Below are positions 8,582 to 17,773 of a DNA stretch of 64,000 nt, one piece after another (position 1 is the first letter of the stretch; each line of letters opens with the position of its first letter). The DNA is from Bradyrhizobium sp. CCGB01 (GTDB taxonomy: Bacteria > Pseudomonadota > Alphaproteobacteria > Rhizobiales > Xanthobacteraceae): NCBI RefSeq assembly GCF_024199795.1, contig NZ_JANADK010000001.1:3410001-3474000 (forward strand), written 5' to 3'. The notes under the pieces are model-generated. The model ran no database searches. It was not told where the DNA came from and saw nothing but the letters and a program-made list of their open reading frames with translations. Both the position numbers and the translations under genes were made by a program.

Positions 8582-10939
8582 CTACTCGGCAACGACGTAA
8601 GTATAGAGCCCGATGCGGCCGTTCGCATCGATCTCCTTGTAGACGCCCTGGATTTCCACATCGAACCCCGGGAACGTGTTGAAGCAGGTCTCGAACATCT
8701 TGAGATAGTCCACCATGGGCTTGGCCCGTTCGGTCAGCCGCTCGCCGGGCACGATGGTGGCGATGCCCGGTGGATAGACCACGAAGGGCGTGGTGGCGAT
8801 GCGGCCCGCGATCGCCTCGATCGGCAGATAGTCGACATCGTTCTTGAACAGATAGCGCGCCGCATCGCGGGGCGACATTGCGATCTCAGGCATGTGCTCG
8901 GGCATGAACTGCCGGGCCTGGAGCGCGCTGACGTCGGCGGCGCGGAAGAAGCGGTGCATCTCGCCGCAGAGATCGCGCAGTCGCACGCCGGCATAGCGGG
9001 CCTGGCGCCGCTGGTAAAATTCGGGGATGACGTCGGCCAGCAAGGCATTGTCGTCATGTAGCCTCTTGAATGCGACAAGGCCCGAGATCAGCGTGCCGGC
9101 CTTGCTCGCCTCGACCCCAGGGGTGAGCAGGAAGAGCAGGGAGTTGAGGTCGTTCTTTTCAGGGACGATGCGGTTCTCGCGCAGATATTGCGCGACGACC
9201 GGCGCGGGGATGCCGTGCTCGGCATACGCGCCGGTCGCGCGATCGAAGCCGGGCGTGAGCAGCGTCAGCTTGTTCGGGTCGGTCATGGCGAAGCCCTCGC
9301 TGAGGCCGGGGAAGCCATGCCAGGTGCTGTCGGGGGAGAGCTGCCACAGTGCCGGATTGGTGGCGAGTTCGTCGGTGGAGAGGGTCTCCCAGGCGACGTT
9401 GTGCGCGGCGCCGGGACGGCTGACGTCGGGAATGGCGACACGATCGGGGACGAAGGGTTCGAAGAACCAGCGGCGATCCGGATTTTGCTCCTTCTCCTCG
9501 AACTCCCGGCGCATCGCGCGGATCTTCTTGCGCAGCTCGATGCCGAGCCGGATCGTGTCGTCCCAGAGGACTTCGCCGGAGCGGCCCTTCATCATCTGCG
9601 CGCCGACGTCGAGGGAGGCGAACAGGGGATAGAACGGCGAGGTCGAGGCGTGCTGCATGAAACTTTCGTTGAAGCGGCGATGCTCGACGCGCCGCTTCTG
9701 GCCGCGGATGTGGCGGTCCTTGATGTGGATCTGCGAGGCCTGCGAGAAGCTCGCGAGCTGCTTGTGGGTGGACTGCGTCGCGATGATGCCGGGCGCTTCA
9801 GGGGGAAGGTTCGCCAGCCCCATGGCGAAGCGACCGGCATAGAGCGGGTGGAATTTCATGAAGCCGGCCCAGGCCTCGTCGAACAAGATGTATTCGCAGA
9901 GGTGGCCGATGCGCTTCAGGATCATCTCGGCGCTGTGGATCGAGCCGTCATAGGTGCACTGCTCGACCACGGCGACGCGGAACGGCCGTTCCTTGCGCCA
10001 GGCCTCCTTGTCCGTGACCAGCGGGTGGTTGCGAACCGCCTCGCGCAGTGCCTTTTCGTCGAGCATGTCCCAGCGCATCGGGCCGATCAGGCCCCAGGCA
10101 TTACGAATGGTCGGCACGTAGATCGGGATGCCGCCATTGATCATCAGCGCGCCGTGATGGGCAGCCTTGTGGTTGTTGCGGTCGAACAGCACGAGGTCGC
10201 CGTCGGTGACGAGGGCGCCGAGCGCGACCTTGTTCGAGGTCGAGGTGCCGTTGAGCACGAAATAGGTCTTTTCCGCACCAAAGATCTGGGCGGCTTCCTT
10301 CTGCGCCTTCAGCGCGGGTCCCTCATGGGTGAGGAGATCGCCGAGATCGAGCACGGAATTGTCGAGGTCGTCGCGGAACACGGATTCGCCGAGATGCTCG
10401 ACGAAGACCCGGCCGATCGGACTGCGGTTGTAGAACACGCCGCCATTGTGACCCGGACAGGTCCAGAGCTGGTTGCCTTCCTCGGCATAGTCGACCAGCG
10501 CGCCGAAGAACGGCGTCTTCAGCGTCTCGGCATATTGCTTGAGCCGGCTGATCAAATTCTTGGCGATGAAGGTAGGCGTCTCCTCGGACAGGAAGACGTA
10601 ACCGTCGATGAAGTCGAGCACCTCGACCGGCAGATCCTCGAAGCGCTTGCGCCGGATCAGGAGGATGATCGGAAAGTCGAGGCCGCGGCGGCGCATCAGG
10701 TTGATCAGCGCCGAGGTCTTCCCTTCGAGGCCCTTCTTGCCCCAGTCCACCACCATGCAGCCGATCGCGGCGTCGGTCTGCACCGCGATCTCGGCGTCCT
10801 CCAGTCTGCGGGCCCTCACGACCTCGAAGCCGGAGCGCTGGATCTCCTCGATGATCTGGTTGAACCGGATGCCTTCCAGGTCGTCGGTGTCGAACACAGG
10901 TGCGGCGAACAGGAAGTTGAAGCGCTTGAAATAGTCCAT
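8582..10939 (-). CDS. Orn/Lys/Arg decarboxylase (PLP fold-type I, biodegradative type)
   Basis: Decarboxylates a basic amino acid to a polyamine precursor. At 785 residues it has the full length of the inducible acid-stress decarboxylases. An N-terminal response-regulator-like wing domain (about residues 1-135) is followed by the PLP domain: TCPGHNGGVFYNRSPIGRVF, NGTSTSNKVALGALVTDGD, FDEAWAGFMKFHP and the Schiff-base lysine K393 in TQSTHKQLASFSQ. A C-terminal domain with PGERLTERAKPMVDYLKM closes it. Which of arginine, lysine or ornithine is used cannot be read reliably. It sits downstream of an Lrp-type regulator on the same strand and is followed by the GNAT gene. Confidence 0.88.
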   Translation of the reverse strand: MDYFKRFNFLFAAPVFDTDDLEGIRFNQIIEEIQRSGFEVVRARRLEDAEIAVQTDAAIGCMVVDWGKKGLEGKTSALINLMRRRGLDFPIILLIRRKRFEDLPVEVLDFIDGYVFLSEETPTFIAKNLISRLKQYAETLKTPFFGALVDYAEEGNQLWTCPGHNGGVFYNRSPIGRVFVEHLGESVFRDDLDNSVLDLGDLLTHEGPALKAQKEAAQIFGAEKTYFVLNGTSTSNKVALGALVTDGDLVLFDRNNHKAAHHGALMINGGIPIYVPTIRNAWGLIGPMRWDMLDEKALREAVRNHPLVTDKEAWRKERPFRVAVVEQCTYDGSIHSAEMILKRIGHLCEYILFDEAWAGFMKFHPLYAGRFAMGLANLPPEAPGIIATQSTHKQLASFSQASQIHIKDRHIRGQKRRVEHRRFNESFMQHASTSPFYPLFASLDVGAQMMKGRSGEVLWDDTIRLGIELRKKIRAMRREFEEKEQNPDRRWFFEPFVPDRVAIPDVSRPGAAHNVAWETLSTDELATNPALWQLSPDSTWHGFPGLSEGFAMTDPNKLTLLTPGFDRATGAYAEHGIPAPVVAQYLRENRIVPEKNDLNSLLFLLTPGVEASKAGTLISGLVAFKRLHDDNALLADVIPEFYQRRQARYAGVRLRDLCGEMHRFFRAADVSALQARQFMPEHMPEIAMSPRDAARYLFKNDVDYLPIEAIAGRIATTPFVVYPPGIATIVPGERLTERAKPMVDYLKMFETCFNTFPGFDVEIQGVYKEIDANGRIGLYTYVVAE

Positions 10940-11047
10940 GGCGTGTCCCGAAGATGCAGAGACTGGCAGGTCTCGGCACTTTCGATGACAGTTCTATGAC
11001 AGTGGCGCAGATCGACCTCCGCCGGGTTGGTGAGGGAGCGGGAACAG

Positions 11048-11527
11048 CTACCGTTTCGCCTCGCCGAACACCACCGTCGGCACCGCGCGGTTGACGATCT
11101 CGCGCAGCGCAAAGCTCGATTGCACCCGGGCGACGCGCGGCAGGCGCGACAGCTCGGTGCGATGGATACGCTCGAAATCCTGGATGTCTCGGGCGAGCAC
11201 GATCAGGATGTAGTCGTCGGTGCCGGACATCAGGAAACAGCGCACGACGGAGGGGCATTTCACCACCTCGGTCTCGAACGCCTTCAGCGCCTCGTCGCTC
11301 TGGCTCTCCAAAGCGATGCGGACCAGCACGGTCGTGGTGAGGCCGAATTGCGCGAGATCGAGCGCAGCCTGGTAGGCCTGGATGTAGCCGTCGTCCTCCA
11401 GTGCCTTCTGCCGCCGCGCCAGCGCCGTGCTCGAGAGCCCGACCTTGTTGGCGAGGTCGGTGTGGCTGGCCCGCGCATTGGTGGTGAGTTCCGCGAGGAT
11501 GGCGAGGTCTTTCCGGTCGAGGGCCAA
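11048..11527 (-). CDS. Lrp/AsnC-family transcriptional regulator
   Basis: An amino-acid-responsive DNA-binding protein: N-terminal winged HTH (LDRKDLAILAELTTNARASH, then TDLANKVGLSSTALARRQKA) and a C-terminal RAM ligand-binding domain ending VQSSFALREIVNRAVPTVVF. The frame is open to a GTG at 11605, but the family normally begins right before LDRKDL. TTG 11527 (159 residues) fits this, with GGAAA upstream, and leaves the phased GAAA elements outside the gene. It is divergent from alanine dehydrogenase and lies upstream of the Orn/Lys/Arg decarboxylase, so either or both may be targets. Confidence 0.82.
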   Translation of the reverse strand: MALDRKDLAILAELTTNARASHTDLANKVGLSSTALARRQKALEDDGYIQAYQAALDLAQFGLTTTVLVRIALESQSDEALKAFETEVVKCPSVVRCFLMSGTDDYILIVLARDIQDFERIHRTELSRLPRVARVQSSFALREIVNRAVPTVVFGEAKR

Positions 11528-11544
11528 GGTTTTGTTTCCAGCGT

Positions 11545-11609
11545 GAAAGGGCACTTCCGCGACCGAAACCGGCGCGCACGTGGCGAAACTAGCGGATATT
11601 TGCACGAAA
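11545..11609. promoter_or_regulatory. Four helically phased GAAA elements between the Lrp gene and ald
   Basis: GAAA occurs at 11545, 11565, 11585 and 11606, the last three within CGAAAC, with start-to-start spacings of 20, 20 and 21 bp. Two-turn phasing is typical of sites that an Lrp octamer wraps cooperatively. The region lies between the divergent Lrp-type gene and alanine dehydrogenase. That it is the binding site is inference. Confidence 0.45.
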
Positions 11610-11660
11610 CCAAACCGGCCACGCCGTTACGATCGTGGGGGGAATCAAAAGGAGCTGAAG

Positions 11661-12776
11661 ATGCGCGTCGGTGTGCCCAGGGAGATCAAGGTGCAGGAAT
11701 ATCGCGTCGGGCTGACGCCGGGCGCCGTCCGCGAATATGTGGCGGCCGGGCATCAGGTGACGGTCGAGACCGGTGCCGGTAGCGGCATTGGTGCGTCCGA
11801 CGACGTCTATCGGCGGGCAGGGGCCGCGATTGCCGAGAACGCACGCGATATCTTCGCGACCTCCGAGATGATCGTGAAGGTGAAGGAGCCGCAGAAAAGC
11901 GAATGGGTCCAGCTCCGCGAAGGCCAGATACTGTTTACTTACCTTCATCTTGCGCCGGATCCGGAACAGGCCAAGGGCCTGCTCGCTTCCGGTTGCACTG
12001 CGATCGCCTATGAAACCGTCACCGACGCGGCCGGTCACCTCCCCCTGCTTGCGCCGATGAGCGAAGTCGCCGGCCGCCTCGCTATCGAGGCCGCCGGCGC
12101 CGCGCTCAAGCGATCGGCTGGCGGCCGCGGGCTGCTGCTCGGCGGCGTGCCCGGTGTGCAGCCGGCTCGGGTCGTCGTGCTCGGCGGCGGCGTGGTCGGG
12201 ACGCAGGCCGCGCGCATGGCCGCTGGCCTTGGCGCGGAAGTCACGGTGATCGACCGCTCGATTCCGCGCCTGCGCCAACTGGATGATCTCTTTATCGGTC
12301 GCGTGCGCACCCGCTTCTCGACGATCGAGTCGGTCGAGCAGGAAGTGTTTGCCGCCGACGTCGTGATCGGCGCGGTACTGGTGCCGGGCGCCAGCGCGCC
12401 GAAGCTCGTTACGCGCGCGATGCTGACATCGATGCTGCCGGGCGCCGTGCTGGTCGACGTCGCCATCGACCAGGGCGGCTGTTTCGAAACCTCGCATCCG
12501 ACCACGCATACCGATCCAACCTATGAGGTCGACGGCGTCGTGCATTATTGCGTCGCCAACATGCCGGGCGCGGTGCCGGTGACGTCCAGCCAGGCCCTGA
12601 ACAATGCGACGCTGCCGTTCGGCCTGTCGCTCGCGAACAAGGGTTTTGCTGCGGTGCTGGAGAACCCGCATTTGCGCAACGGGCTGAACGTGCATCGCGG
12701 CCGCGTCACCAACAAGGCGGTGGCGGAAAGCCTCGGGATGGATTTTGCGCCGGTGGAGAGCGGGCTGGCGGCGTAA
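11661..12776 (+). CDS. ald: Alanine dehydrogenase
   Basis: NAD-dependent interconversion of L-alanine and pyruvate plus ammonia. The 371-residue protein has the usual length, beginning [20 protein letters not shown]. Substrate residues are visible in KVKEPQ (Lys) and FTYLHLAPD (His), and the Rossmann motif [20 protein letters not shown] starts near residue 171. The in-frame upstream extension is ignored because ATG 11661 has AAGGAG eight bases upstream and starts the conserved N-terminus. It is divergent from an Lrp-type regulator, the common arrangement for Lrp-controlled ald genes, and ends in a hairpin shared with the convergent gene. Confidence 0.95.
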   Translation: MRVGVPREIKVQEYRVGLTPGAVREYVAAGHQVTVETGAGSGIGASDDVYRRAGAAIAENARDIFATSEMIVKVKEPQKSEWVQLREGQILFTYLHLAPDPEQAKGLLASGCTAIAYETVTDAAGHLPLLAPMSEVAGRLAIEAAGAALKRSAGGRGLLLGGVPGVQPARVVVLGGGVVGTQAARMAAGLGAEVTVIDRSIPRLRQLDDLFIGRVRTRFSTIESVEQEVFAADVVIGAVLVPGASAPKLVTRAMLTSMLPGAVLVDVAIDQGGCFETSHPTTHTDPTYEVDGVVHYCVANMPGAVPVTSSQALNNATLPFGLSLANKGFAAVLENPHLRNGLNVHRGRVTNKAVAESLGMDFAPVESGLAA

Positions 12777-12777
12777 A

Positions 12778-12831
12778 GCATGATCCGGAAAAGTGCGCAG
12801 CGGTTTTCCGATCAGATCATGTTTAAACAAC
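12778..12831. repeat. Rhizobiales intergenic repeat (ATGATCCGGAAAA type)
   Basis: The sequence runs AGCATGATCCGGAAAAGTG, then CGGTTTTCCGATCAG and ATCATG, and is imperfectly palindromic (CCGGAAAA against TTTTCCG; CATGAT against ATCATG). I recognise this as a widespread intergenic element of Rhizobiales genomes. It lies immediately after the ald stop. Confidence 0.55.
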
Positions 12832-12837
12832 ACATCT

Positions 12838-12861
12838 AAAGCGCGATGAAGATCGCGCTTT
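12838..12861. terminator. Bidirectional terminator between convergent genes
   Basis: AAAGCGCGAT (12838-12847) pairs perfectly with ATCGCGCTTT (12852-12861) around a GAAG loop. The A/T ends give a short T-run on either strand. It lies between ald and the convergent DsbA-fold gene. Confidence 0.75.
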
Positions 12862-12867
12862 AGCGGG

Positions 12868-13503
12868 TTATGCCGGCTTGCGGTGGCGGCTGCCGAGCGC
12901 GGCCGCGATGGTCTCGGGCTTCTCGATCCGCTCGATCAGCATGTCGATGCGGTCGCCGCCCCAGAACAGCTCGCCGTTGAACACCATGGTCGGCACGCCG
13001 AACACTCCGAGCGCCTCGGCATCAAGGATGATGCGGTCATGCTCGTCGCGGGCAGGGCCGGTAACGTAGGCTTCGAACTCGCTCGCCGAGCCGCCGCACG
13101 ACGTAATGACATCGGTGACCGCGGCGAGATCGTCGATCTCCAGCTCGTGGCTCCAGAACTTGCGGAACACCGTGTCATGGTAGGCGCGGAAGAAGCCGTG
13201 GGATTGTGCGAACAGCATTCCGACGCTGGAGTAAAAGGCGTCGTAGATCCGCCGCGGCCCCTTCATGACGAGCCCCTGCGCATTGGCATGGCGCCGCGCG
13301 TCCATATAGGCGTAGCGCACCTTGCGCCAGAAATGCGGCGTGCGCTCCTCGACCGTCCCCATGAATTCGGCGACGCGCAGCGTATAGGGCAGCCACTCGA
13401 GCTCGACGCCATGCGTCTCCTCGAGCTTGAACAGGCGCTTGTTGGCGACAAAGGCGTAAGGGCTCTTGTAGTCGGTGTAGATGCGGACGACTGGCTTGGG
13501 CAT
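12868..13503 (-). CDS. DsbA-fold thioredoxin-like protein (2-hydroxychromene-2-carboxylate isomerase family)
   Basis: A 211-residue member of the DsbA/HCCA-isomerase superfamily: beta-strand RIYTDYKSPYAFVANKRLF at the N-terminus, a helical insertion (residues about 60-150), and the C-terminal cis-proline motif VFGVPTMVFNGELFWGGDRIDML. The CxxC of DsbA is absent; SPYA occupies its place, as in kappa-class GST and chromene-carboxylate isomerases. A glutathione-dependent isomerase or transferase role is therefore more likely than disulfide exchange. ATG 13503 has AAGGAGG seven bases upstream, so the longer open frame through the repeat is rejected. It is monocistronic. Confidence 0.8.
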   Translation of the reverse strand: MPKPVVRIYTDYKSPYAFVANKRLFKLEETHGVELEWLPYTLRVAEFMGTVEERTPHFWRKVRYAYMDARRHANAQGLVMKGPRRIYDAFYSSVGMLFAQSHGFFRAYHDTVFRKFWSHELEIDDLAAVTDVITSCGGSASEFEAYVTGPARDEHDRIILDAEALGVFGVPTMVFNGELFWGGDRIDMLIERIEKPETIAAALGSRHRKPA

Positions 13504-13524
13504 AGGCGGCCTCCTTCCTTCTTC

Positions 13525-13663
13525 CCTTCTCCCCTTGTGGGAGAAGGTGGCGCGAAGCGCCGGATGAGGGGTTGCATCCATACGTGAGGAGTTGCATTCG
13601 CGGAGACAACCCCTCACCCGGCTTCGCTGTTGCGAAGCCACCCTCTCCCACAAGGGGAGAGGG
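13525..13663. repeat. Long inverted repeat, CCCCTTGTGGGAG class, copy 1
   Basis: The left arm (13525-13574) contains CTCCCCTTGTGGGAGAAGG and GCGAAGCGCCGGATGAGGGG; the right arm (13607-13663) contains its approximate reverse complement. Together they could form a large cruciform or RNA hairpin with a roughly 30-base apex. A close relative lies at 24225-24372. Confidence 0.75.
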
Positions 13664-13692
13664 TGCACCGTCGCCGCGGCGCGATCAACGCG

Positions 13693-15603
13693 TCACGCCT
13701 TCGTCAGCCTGTACTGCCCCAGATCGGGATCGTGCGTCATGCGCCAGTAGTCCACGAACCGCCACGGCATCGCCGAAAACACGCGGCCGCTTGAATTGCG
13801 ATAGTAGGTGCTCATGCCCGGATGGGTCCAGATCATGGTCTCGTGCTCGGCATCGACCTTGCGGACGTAGTCGTCGAGCACGTCCTGGCGGACGTCGATG
13901 GCCGCGACATCGTGCTCGATCATGTCGGCGAGACAAGCGGAGATGTAGCGGCTCTGGCATTCCGACTGGAAGATGACGCTGCCGCCGTGGGCGGGCCCGG
14001 AGTTCGGGCCGAGCATGCAGAAGAAGTTGGGGAAACCAGGCACGGTGAGGCCGAGATACGCGGTCGGATTGTCGTTGGCCCAGGCTTCGCGCAGATCCTT
14101 GCTCTCGCGCCCGCTGATATTGAGGCGCGCGGCCATCTCCGTCACCTTGAAGCCGGTCGCGACCACGATGATGTCGGCGGGGCGGTGCTTGCCATCCGCG
14201 GTGACGATGCCGCTCTGATCGAAATGACCGATCGTGTCGGTGACGAGCTCGACATTGTCCCGCGTCAACGTCTTGAACCAGTTGTTGTCGAGCAGGATGC
14301 GTTTGCCATAGGGCGGATAGGTCGGCACGCATTTCTCGATCAGGTCGGGCCGGTCCTTCAACTCGGACAGGATGAAATCGGTGAGCTCCTGACGGTGCCG
14401 GTCATTGCCCTTGTTGACGGCGCGCTCCGGGTGCGGCCAGGCCGGATCCTTGCGCAGGAAGGGCAGCAGGCCGTCGCCGTAACGCCAGAACATGTTGAAA
14501 CGGTACCATTGCACATAGAACGGCAGATGAGCGAGCAGCCAGCGCGCGCCCTCCGTGATCGGATCGGAATAACCCTGCACCGGCCGCGCCCATTGCGCGC
14601 TGCGCTGATAGACCGTGACCGAGGCAACGTGGCCGGCAATGGACGGAACGAGCTGCATCGACGTCGCGCCGGTGCCGATCACGGCGACATGCTTGCCGTC
14701 GATATCGATCTCGCCGGACCACAGTGCCGAGTGCAGGATCGTTCCCTTGAAACTCTCTTCGCCCTTGAAGCGTGCGCGGGAGGGATCGTTGAGCTGGCCG
14801 ATGGCCGAGACCAGCGCGGTGGATTCGAAGGTCTCTTCGCCGTTCCTGGTCTTGAGCGTCGAGATCCAGCGCCGCTTGCCTTCATCCCAGCGCGATGATT
14901 TCAGTTCGGTATTCACACGCAGATGCTTGCGGATGCCGTATTCGTCCGCGACCTTCAGCAGGTAGCCGAGCAGTTCTTCGCGCTGGCAGAAATAGCGCGT
15001 CCATGCATTTCCCGAGCCGAACGAATACGAATACGAGTGGTTCGGCGTATCGACGCCGCAGCCGGGATAGCGGTTGATCCACCAGGTGCCGCCAAGCTCG
15101 TCATTCTTCTCGATGATGGTGTAGGGGATGCCGAGATGGCCGAGTGCCGCGCCGAGCGCGATGGCGCAAACGCCGGCGCCGACGATCAGGATGTGCTGGC
15201 CGGCGAGCTTCTCGTCCGAGGGACGCTTGGTCCAGCGCGGCTCGCGCGGCACAAAGCCCATCTCTTCGCGCATCAAGGGCGCATATTCGGGTGCGACGTT
15301 CTCGCCGAGGCACGCGCGCATCATCTTCAGCAGCAGGTCCTCGCCGGGATCGCTGATGACGGGTTTTGGCGTGCCGTCGGCAAACAGCTTGACCACCGCG
15401 GCGCGGATCTCGTCCTGGACTTCCCGGGGCACGCCGGCCTCGGGGTCGGGGATGAGGCGGATGTCGCGCTTGGGCAGGTACGGCGGCGCGAGCCAGCGCT
15501 CGTCGCCCGTCATGTGCACCAGCACCATCAGCAGGCAGCGGATGTCGGCTTCCGCGATTGCCGAGGCGAGGTCGAGCGGCCTTTGAGGAGATGCGATGTT
15601 CAT
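13693..15603 (-). CDS. Flavin-containing monooxygenase, Baeyer-Villiger type
   Basis: Predicted FAD- and NADPH-dependent oxygenase inserting oxygen next to a ketone (636 residues). After a roughly 130-residue N-terminal extension comes the FAD motif ILIVGAGVCAIALGAALGHL with GGTWWINRYPGCGVD. The type I BVMO fingerprint FxGxxxHxxxW is present as FKGTILHSALW near residue 285, though Ser follows instead of the usual Pro/Asp. The NADPH motif VIGTGATSMQLVPSI and a C-terminal ATGFK segment complete it. The start overlaps the TetR stop (ATGA), and an AMP-ligase is further upstream, suggesting ketone or cyclic-alcohol catabolism. The substrate is unknown. Confidence 0.85.
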   Translation of the reverse strand: MNIASPQRPLDLASAIAEADIRCLLMVLVHMTGDERWLAPPYLPKRDIRLIPDPEAGVPREVQDEIRAAVVKLFADGTPKPVISDPGEDLLLKMMRACLGENVAPEYAPLMREEMGFVPREPRWTKRPSDEKLAGQHILIVGAGVCAIALGAALGHLGIPYTIIEKNDELGGTWWINRYPGCGVDTPNHSYSYSFGSGNAWTRYFCQREELLGYLLKVADEYGIRKHLRVNTELKSSRWDEGKRRWISTLKTRNGEETFESTALVSAIGQLNDPSRARFKGEESFKGTILHSALWSGEIDIDGKHVAVIGTGATSMQLVPSIAGHVASVTVYQRSAQWARPVQGYSDPITEGARWLLAHLPFYVQWYRFNMFWRYGDGLLPFLRKDPAWPHPERAVNKGNDRHRQELTDFILSELKDRPDLIEKCVPTYPPYGKRILLDNNWFKTLTRDNVELVTDTIGHFDQSGIVTADGKHRPADIIVVATGFKVTEMAARLNISGRESKDLREAWANDNPTAYLGLTVPGFPNFFCMLGPNSGPAHGGSVIFQSECQSRYISACLADMIEHDVAAIDVRQDVLDDYVRKVDAEHETMIWTHPGMSTYYRNSSGRVFSAMPWRFVDYWRMTHDPDLGQYRLTKA

Positions 15604-16241
15604 GGCGTGTCCTGATCTCCGGATGCACTGAAGAGGCCGCGCGTCATCAGCTTGCGATAGGCGGAGATGACGTGATCGGGCACGGCGGTGACGCCGCCTT
15701 CCGAATAGGAGTAGCGGCGGCTGAGATAGCCGCGCGAGCCCATCAGCATGTGGACGATGGCCTCGAATTCCTCGTCGCTGTAATCCGCGATGGCGCCCGA
15801 GCGTCGCGCGCGACGCAGAATGCGGACATAGGCGACCGAGATGTTGTCGAGGTGCTTCTGGTAGCCGATGGGCGCGAAGAATTCGGCTTCGTTGAGAATA
15901 CGTAAAAACTCCGGCACCTCGCGGATGAAGTCGAAGAAGGCGGAGAAGCGCGCGATCTCCTGCCGCGCCGCATCCGCCGTGCCGGTGCGGGCGCGGATGA
16001 ACTCGACCATGTCGAGGCCGATCTTCGGCAGCAGCTGGTCGAGCAGTTCCTGCCGGTTCTCGAAATGATTGTAGAAGGTGCCTTGCGCGACGCCGGCCTC
16101 TTCGGTGATGCGGGCGACGGAAGCTTCGGCGTAGCCGTGCTTGCCGACGACCTTGGTCGCGGCGTCAAAGATCTTTTGCTTGGTCCAGGCGTTGCGCTCG
16201 ACGCGGTTGAGTTTTGTGACCTTGGCGTTGGCTTGCGTCAT
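15600..16241 (-). CDS. TetR-family transcriptional regulator
   Basis: A 213-residue one-component repressor: N-terminal HTH (TKQKIFDAATKVVGKHGYAE, then ASVARITEEAGVAQGTFYNH) at about residues 20-68 and an all-helical ligand domain. It is the middle gene of a tight three-gene operon, with ATGA overlaps to the AMP-ligase before it and the monooxygenase after it, so it likely regulates this operon and senses a pathway compound. A 25-bp palindrome between this operon and the divergent ABC importer is the obvious operator candidate. Confidence 0.88.
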   Translation of the reverse strand: MTQANAKVTKLNRVERNAWTKQKIFDAATKVVGKHGYAEASVARITEEAGVAQGTFYNHFENRQELLDQLLPKIGLDMVEFIRARTGTADAARQEIARFSAFFDFIREVPEFLRILNEAEFFAPIGYQKHLDNISVAYVRILRRARRSGAIADYSDEEFEAIVHMLMGSRGYLSRRYSYSEGGVTAVPDHVISAYRKLMTRGLFSASGDQDTP

Positions 16242-17731
16242 TCAGGCATCTCCAGCTCGGCGCGCAGCACGCGCTTGAGAATCTTTCCCGAGGGGTTGCG
16301 GGGCAGGCTGTCGCGGATGACGAGCTCCTTCGGCACCTTGAAGCTCGCCAGTCGCGCACGGCAGTGCTCGGTGAGGGCAGGGAGCTCGAGCCTCGCGCCT
16401 TCGGCGAGCACGACGATGGCGACCGGCCGCTCGCCCCAGCGCGCATCACGCAGGCCGATGACGGCGACCTCACGCACCTCAGGCAGGTCGTAGATGACGC
16501 GCTCGATCTCGGAGGAGGCGATGTTCTCGCCGCCGGAGATGATCATGTCCTTCTTGCGGTCGGTCAGGTACAGAAAGCCGTCGTCGTCGAGATAGCCGAC
16601 ATCGCCGCTGCGGAACCAGTCGCCGAAGAACGCGGAGGCGGTCTTCTCAGGATCCTTCCAGTAGCCACGCGTGATCTTCGGCCCGCGCAGGCAGATCTCG
16701 CCATTGACATTCGGCGGCAGCTTTTTGCCGTCCTCGTCGCGGATCTCGATCTCGACATGGGCGATGGCGCGCCCGGTCGAGCCGATCTTCTCGATCTCGC
16801 GGCCAGCCTCCATGAAAGTGTCGCCGCCAACGGTCTCGGTGAGGCCATAGGCATCGATGTAGCGCGCATTGCGGAAGAATTCGGAGAAGGCGCGGATACG
16901 CAGCTCCGGCGTCTTCTCGCCGCCGCCGATCGCCCATTTCAGGCTTGAGACGTCGTAGCGGTCGCGCGTGGGGCAGGTGAGCATCGCGGTGGTCATCACA
17001 GGCGCAAACCAGGCGGCGTTGAGCTCGTCTTCCGCGATGGCCGCAAGCGCCGTCTCCGGCTCGAAATTGCGTTCGATGTGAATGAAGCCGCCATGCCAGA
17101 GCACGGCGATGCCGGGCAGGTCGAGCGCGCCGACGTGATAGAGCGGGCCGACGACGAGAAGCCGCGTGTCGGCGCCGAGGCCAAGGGCGATGGTCTGGTC
17201 GGCCGACTTCCAGTAGAAATTATCGTAGGTGAGCATCACGCCCTTGGGGCGGCCGGTCGTGCCCGAGGTGTACATCAGCCGCATCAGGTCGGATGGCTGG
17301 CGGACATGCATCGGCGCGGGCGCTGCATCGCTCGCGAGCGGCGCGATGCTGTGCTGCGCGGCTTCGTTCAGCACGACAATCCTGGCGCCCGCTGCATTCG
17401 CAGCGAGTTCTTCATCGACAATCAAAAGCCGCGCGCCGGCATTTTCGGCGATGTAGCCGACTTCATCGCGCGAGAGGCGGAAGTTGATCGGCAAAAACAC
17501 CGCGCCGAGATGGCTGGTCGCGAAGACCAGCTCCAGGAATGCCGCGCTGTTCTTCATCAGCACCGCCACGACATCGCCGGCGCCGATGCCCTGCGATGCG
17601 AGCCAGCCGGCCGCGTGCCGGATGCGCGCGTCGAAGACGGCATAGGAGATCTCCTCGCCGCGGTATTTCAGCGCGGGCCGCTCCGGCGTGCGGCGGGCAT
17701 GGAATGCGATGAAGCTCGAAAGGTTGATCAT
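16238..17731 (-). CDS. AMP-forming acyl-CoA synthetase / ligase
   Basis: Activates a carboxylic acid to its CoA thioester through an acyl-adenylate. The 497-residue protein (start ATG 17731, where family similarity begins) has the AMP motif LMYTSGTTGRPKGVMLTYDN near residue 150, YGLTETVGGDTF, GEICLRGPKITRGYW and FRSGDVGYLDDDGFLYLTDR. The catalytic C-terminal lysine is in RNPSGKILKRVL. An open extension to 17842 is possible but would cover the palindromic operator, and the ribosome site before 17731 is weak. It is the first gene of the operon with TetR and monooxygenase, and fits fatty or cyclic acid activation. Confidence 0.88.
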   Translation of the reverse strand: MINLSSFIAFHARRTPERPALKYRGEEISYAVFDARIRHAAGWLASQGIGAGDVVAVLMKNSAAFLELVFATSHLGAVFLPINFRLSRDEVGYIAENAGARLLIVDEELAANAAGARIVVLNEAAQHSIAPLASDAAPAPMHVRQPSDLMRLMYTSGTTGRPKGVMLTYDNFYWKSADQTIALGLGADTRLLVVGPLYHVGALDLPGIAVLWHGGFIHIERNFEPETALAAIAEDELNAAWFAPVMTTAMLTCPTRDRYDVSSLKWAIGGGEKTPELRIRAFSEFFRNARYIDAYGLTETVGGDTFMEAGREIEKIGSTGRAIAHVEIEIRDEDGKKLPPNVNGEICLRGPKITRGYWKDPEKTASAFFGDWFRSGDVGYLDDDGFLYLTDRKKDMIISGGENIASSEIERVIYDLPEVREVAVIGLRDARWGERPVAIVVLAEGARLELPALTEHCRARLASFKVPKELVIRDSLPRNPSGKILKRVLRAELEMPE

Positions 17732-17773
17732 TCTGCGGTTTCGCGGCCGATTGCCGGCCCCGTTTCCCTCTAC

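Noticed and set aside
9188..10999. 603-residue open frame on the plus strand opposite the Orn/Lys/Arg decarboxylase
   Set aside because: It is antisense to a gene with clear PLP motifs; the translation is Arg/Gly/Asp/Glu-rich without domains, a GC-rich codon-bias artefact.
13525..13663. CRISPR-like array
   Set aside because: Only two inverted arms, no regularly spaced direct repeats or spacers, and no cas genes.
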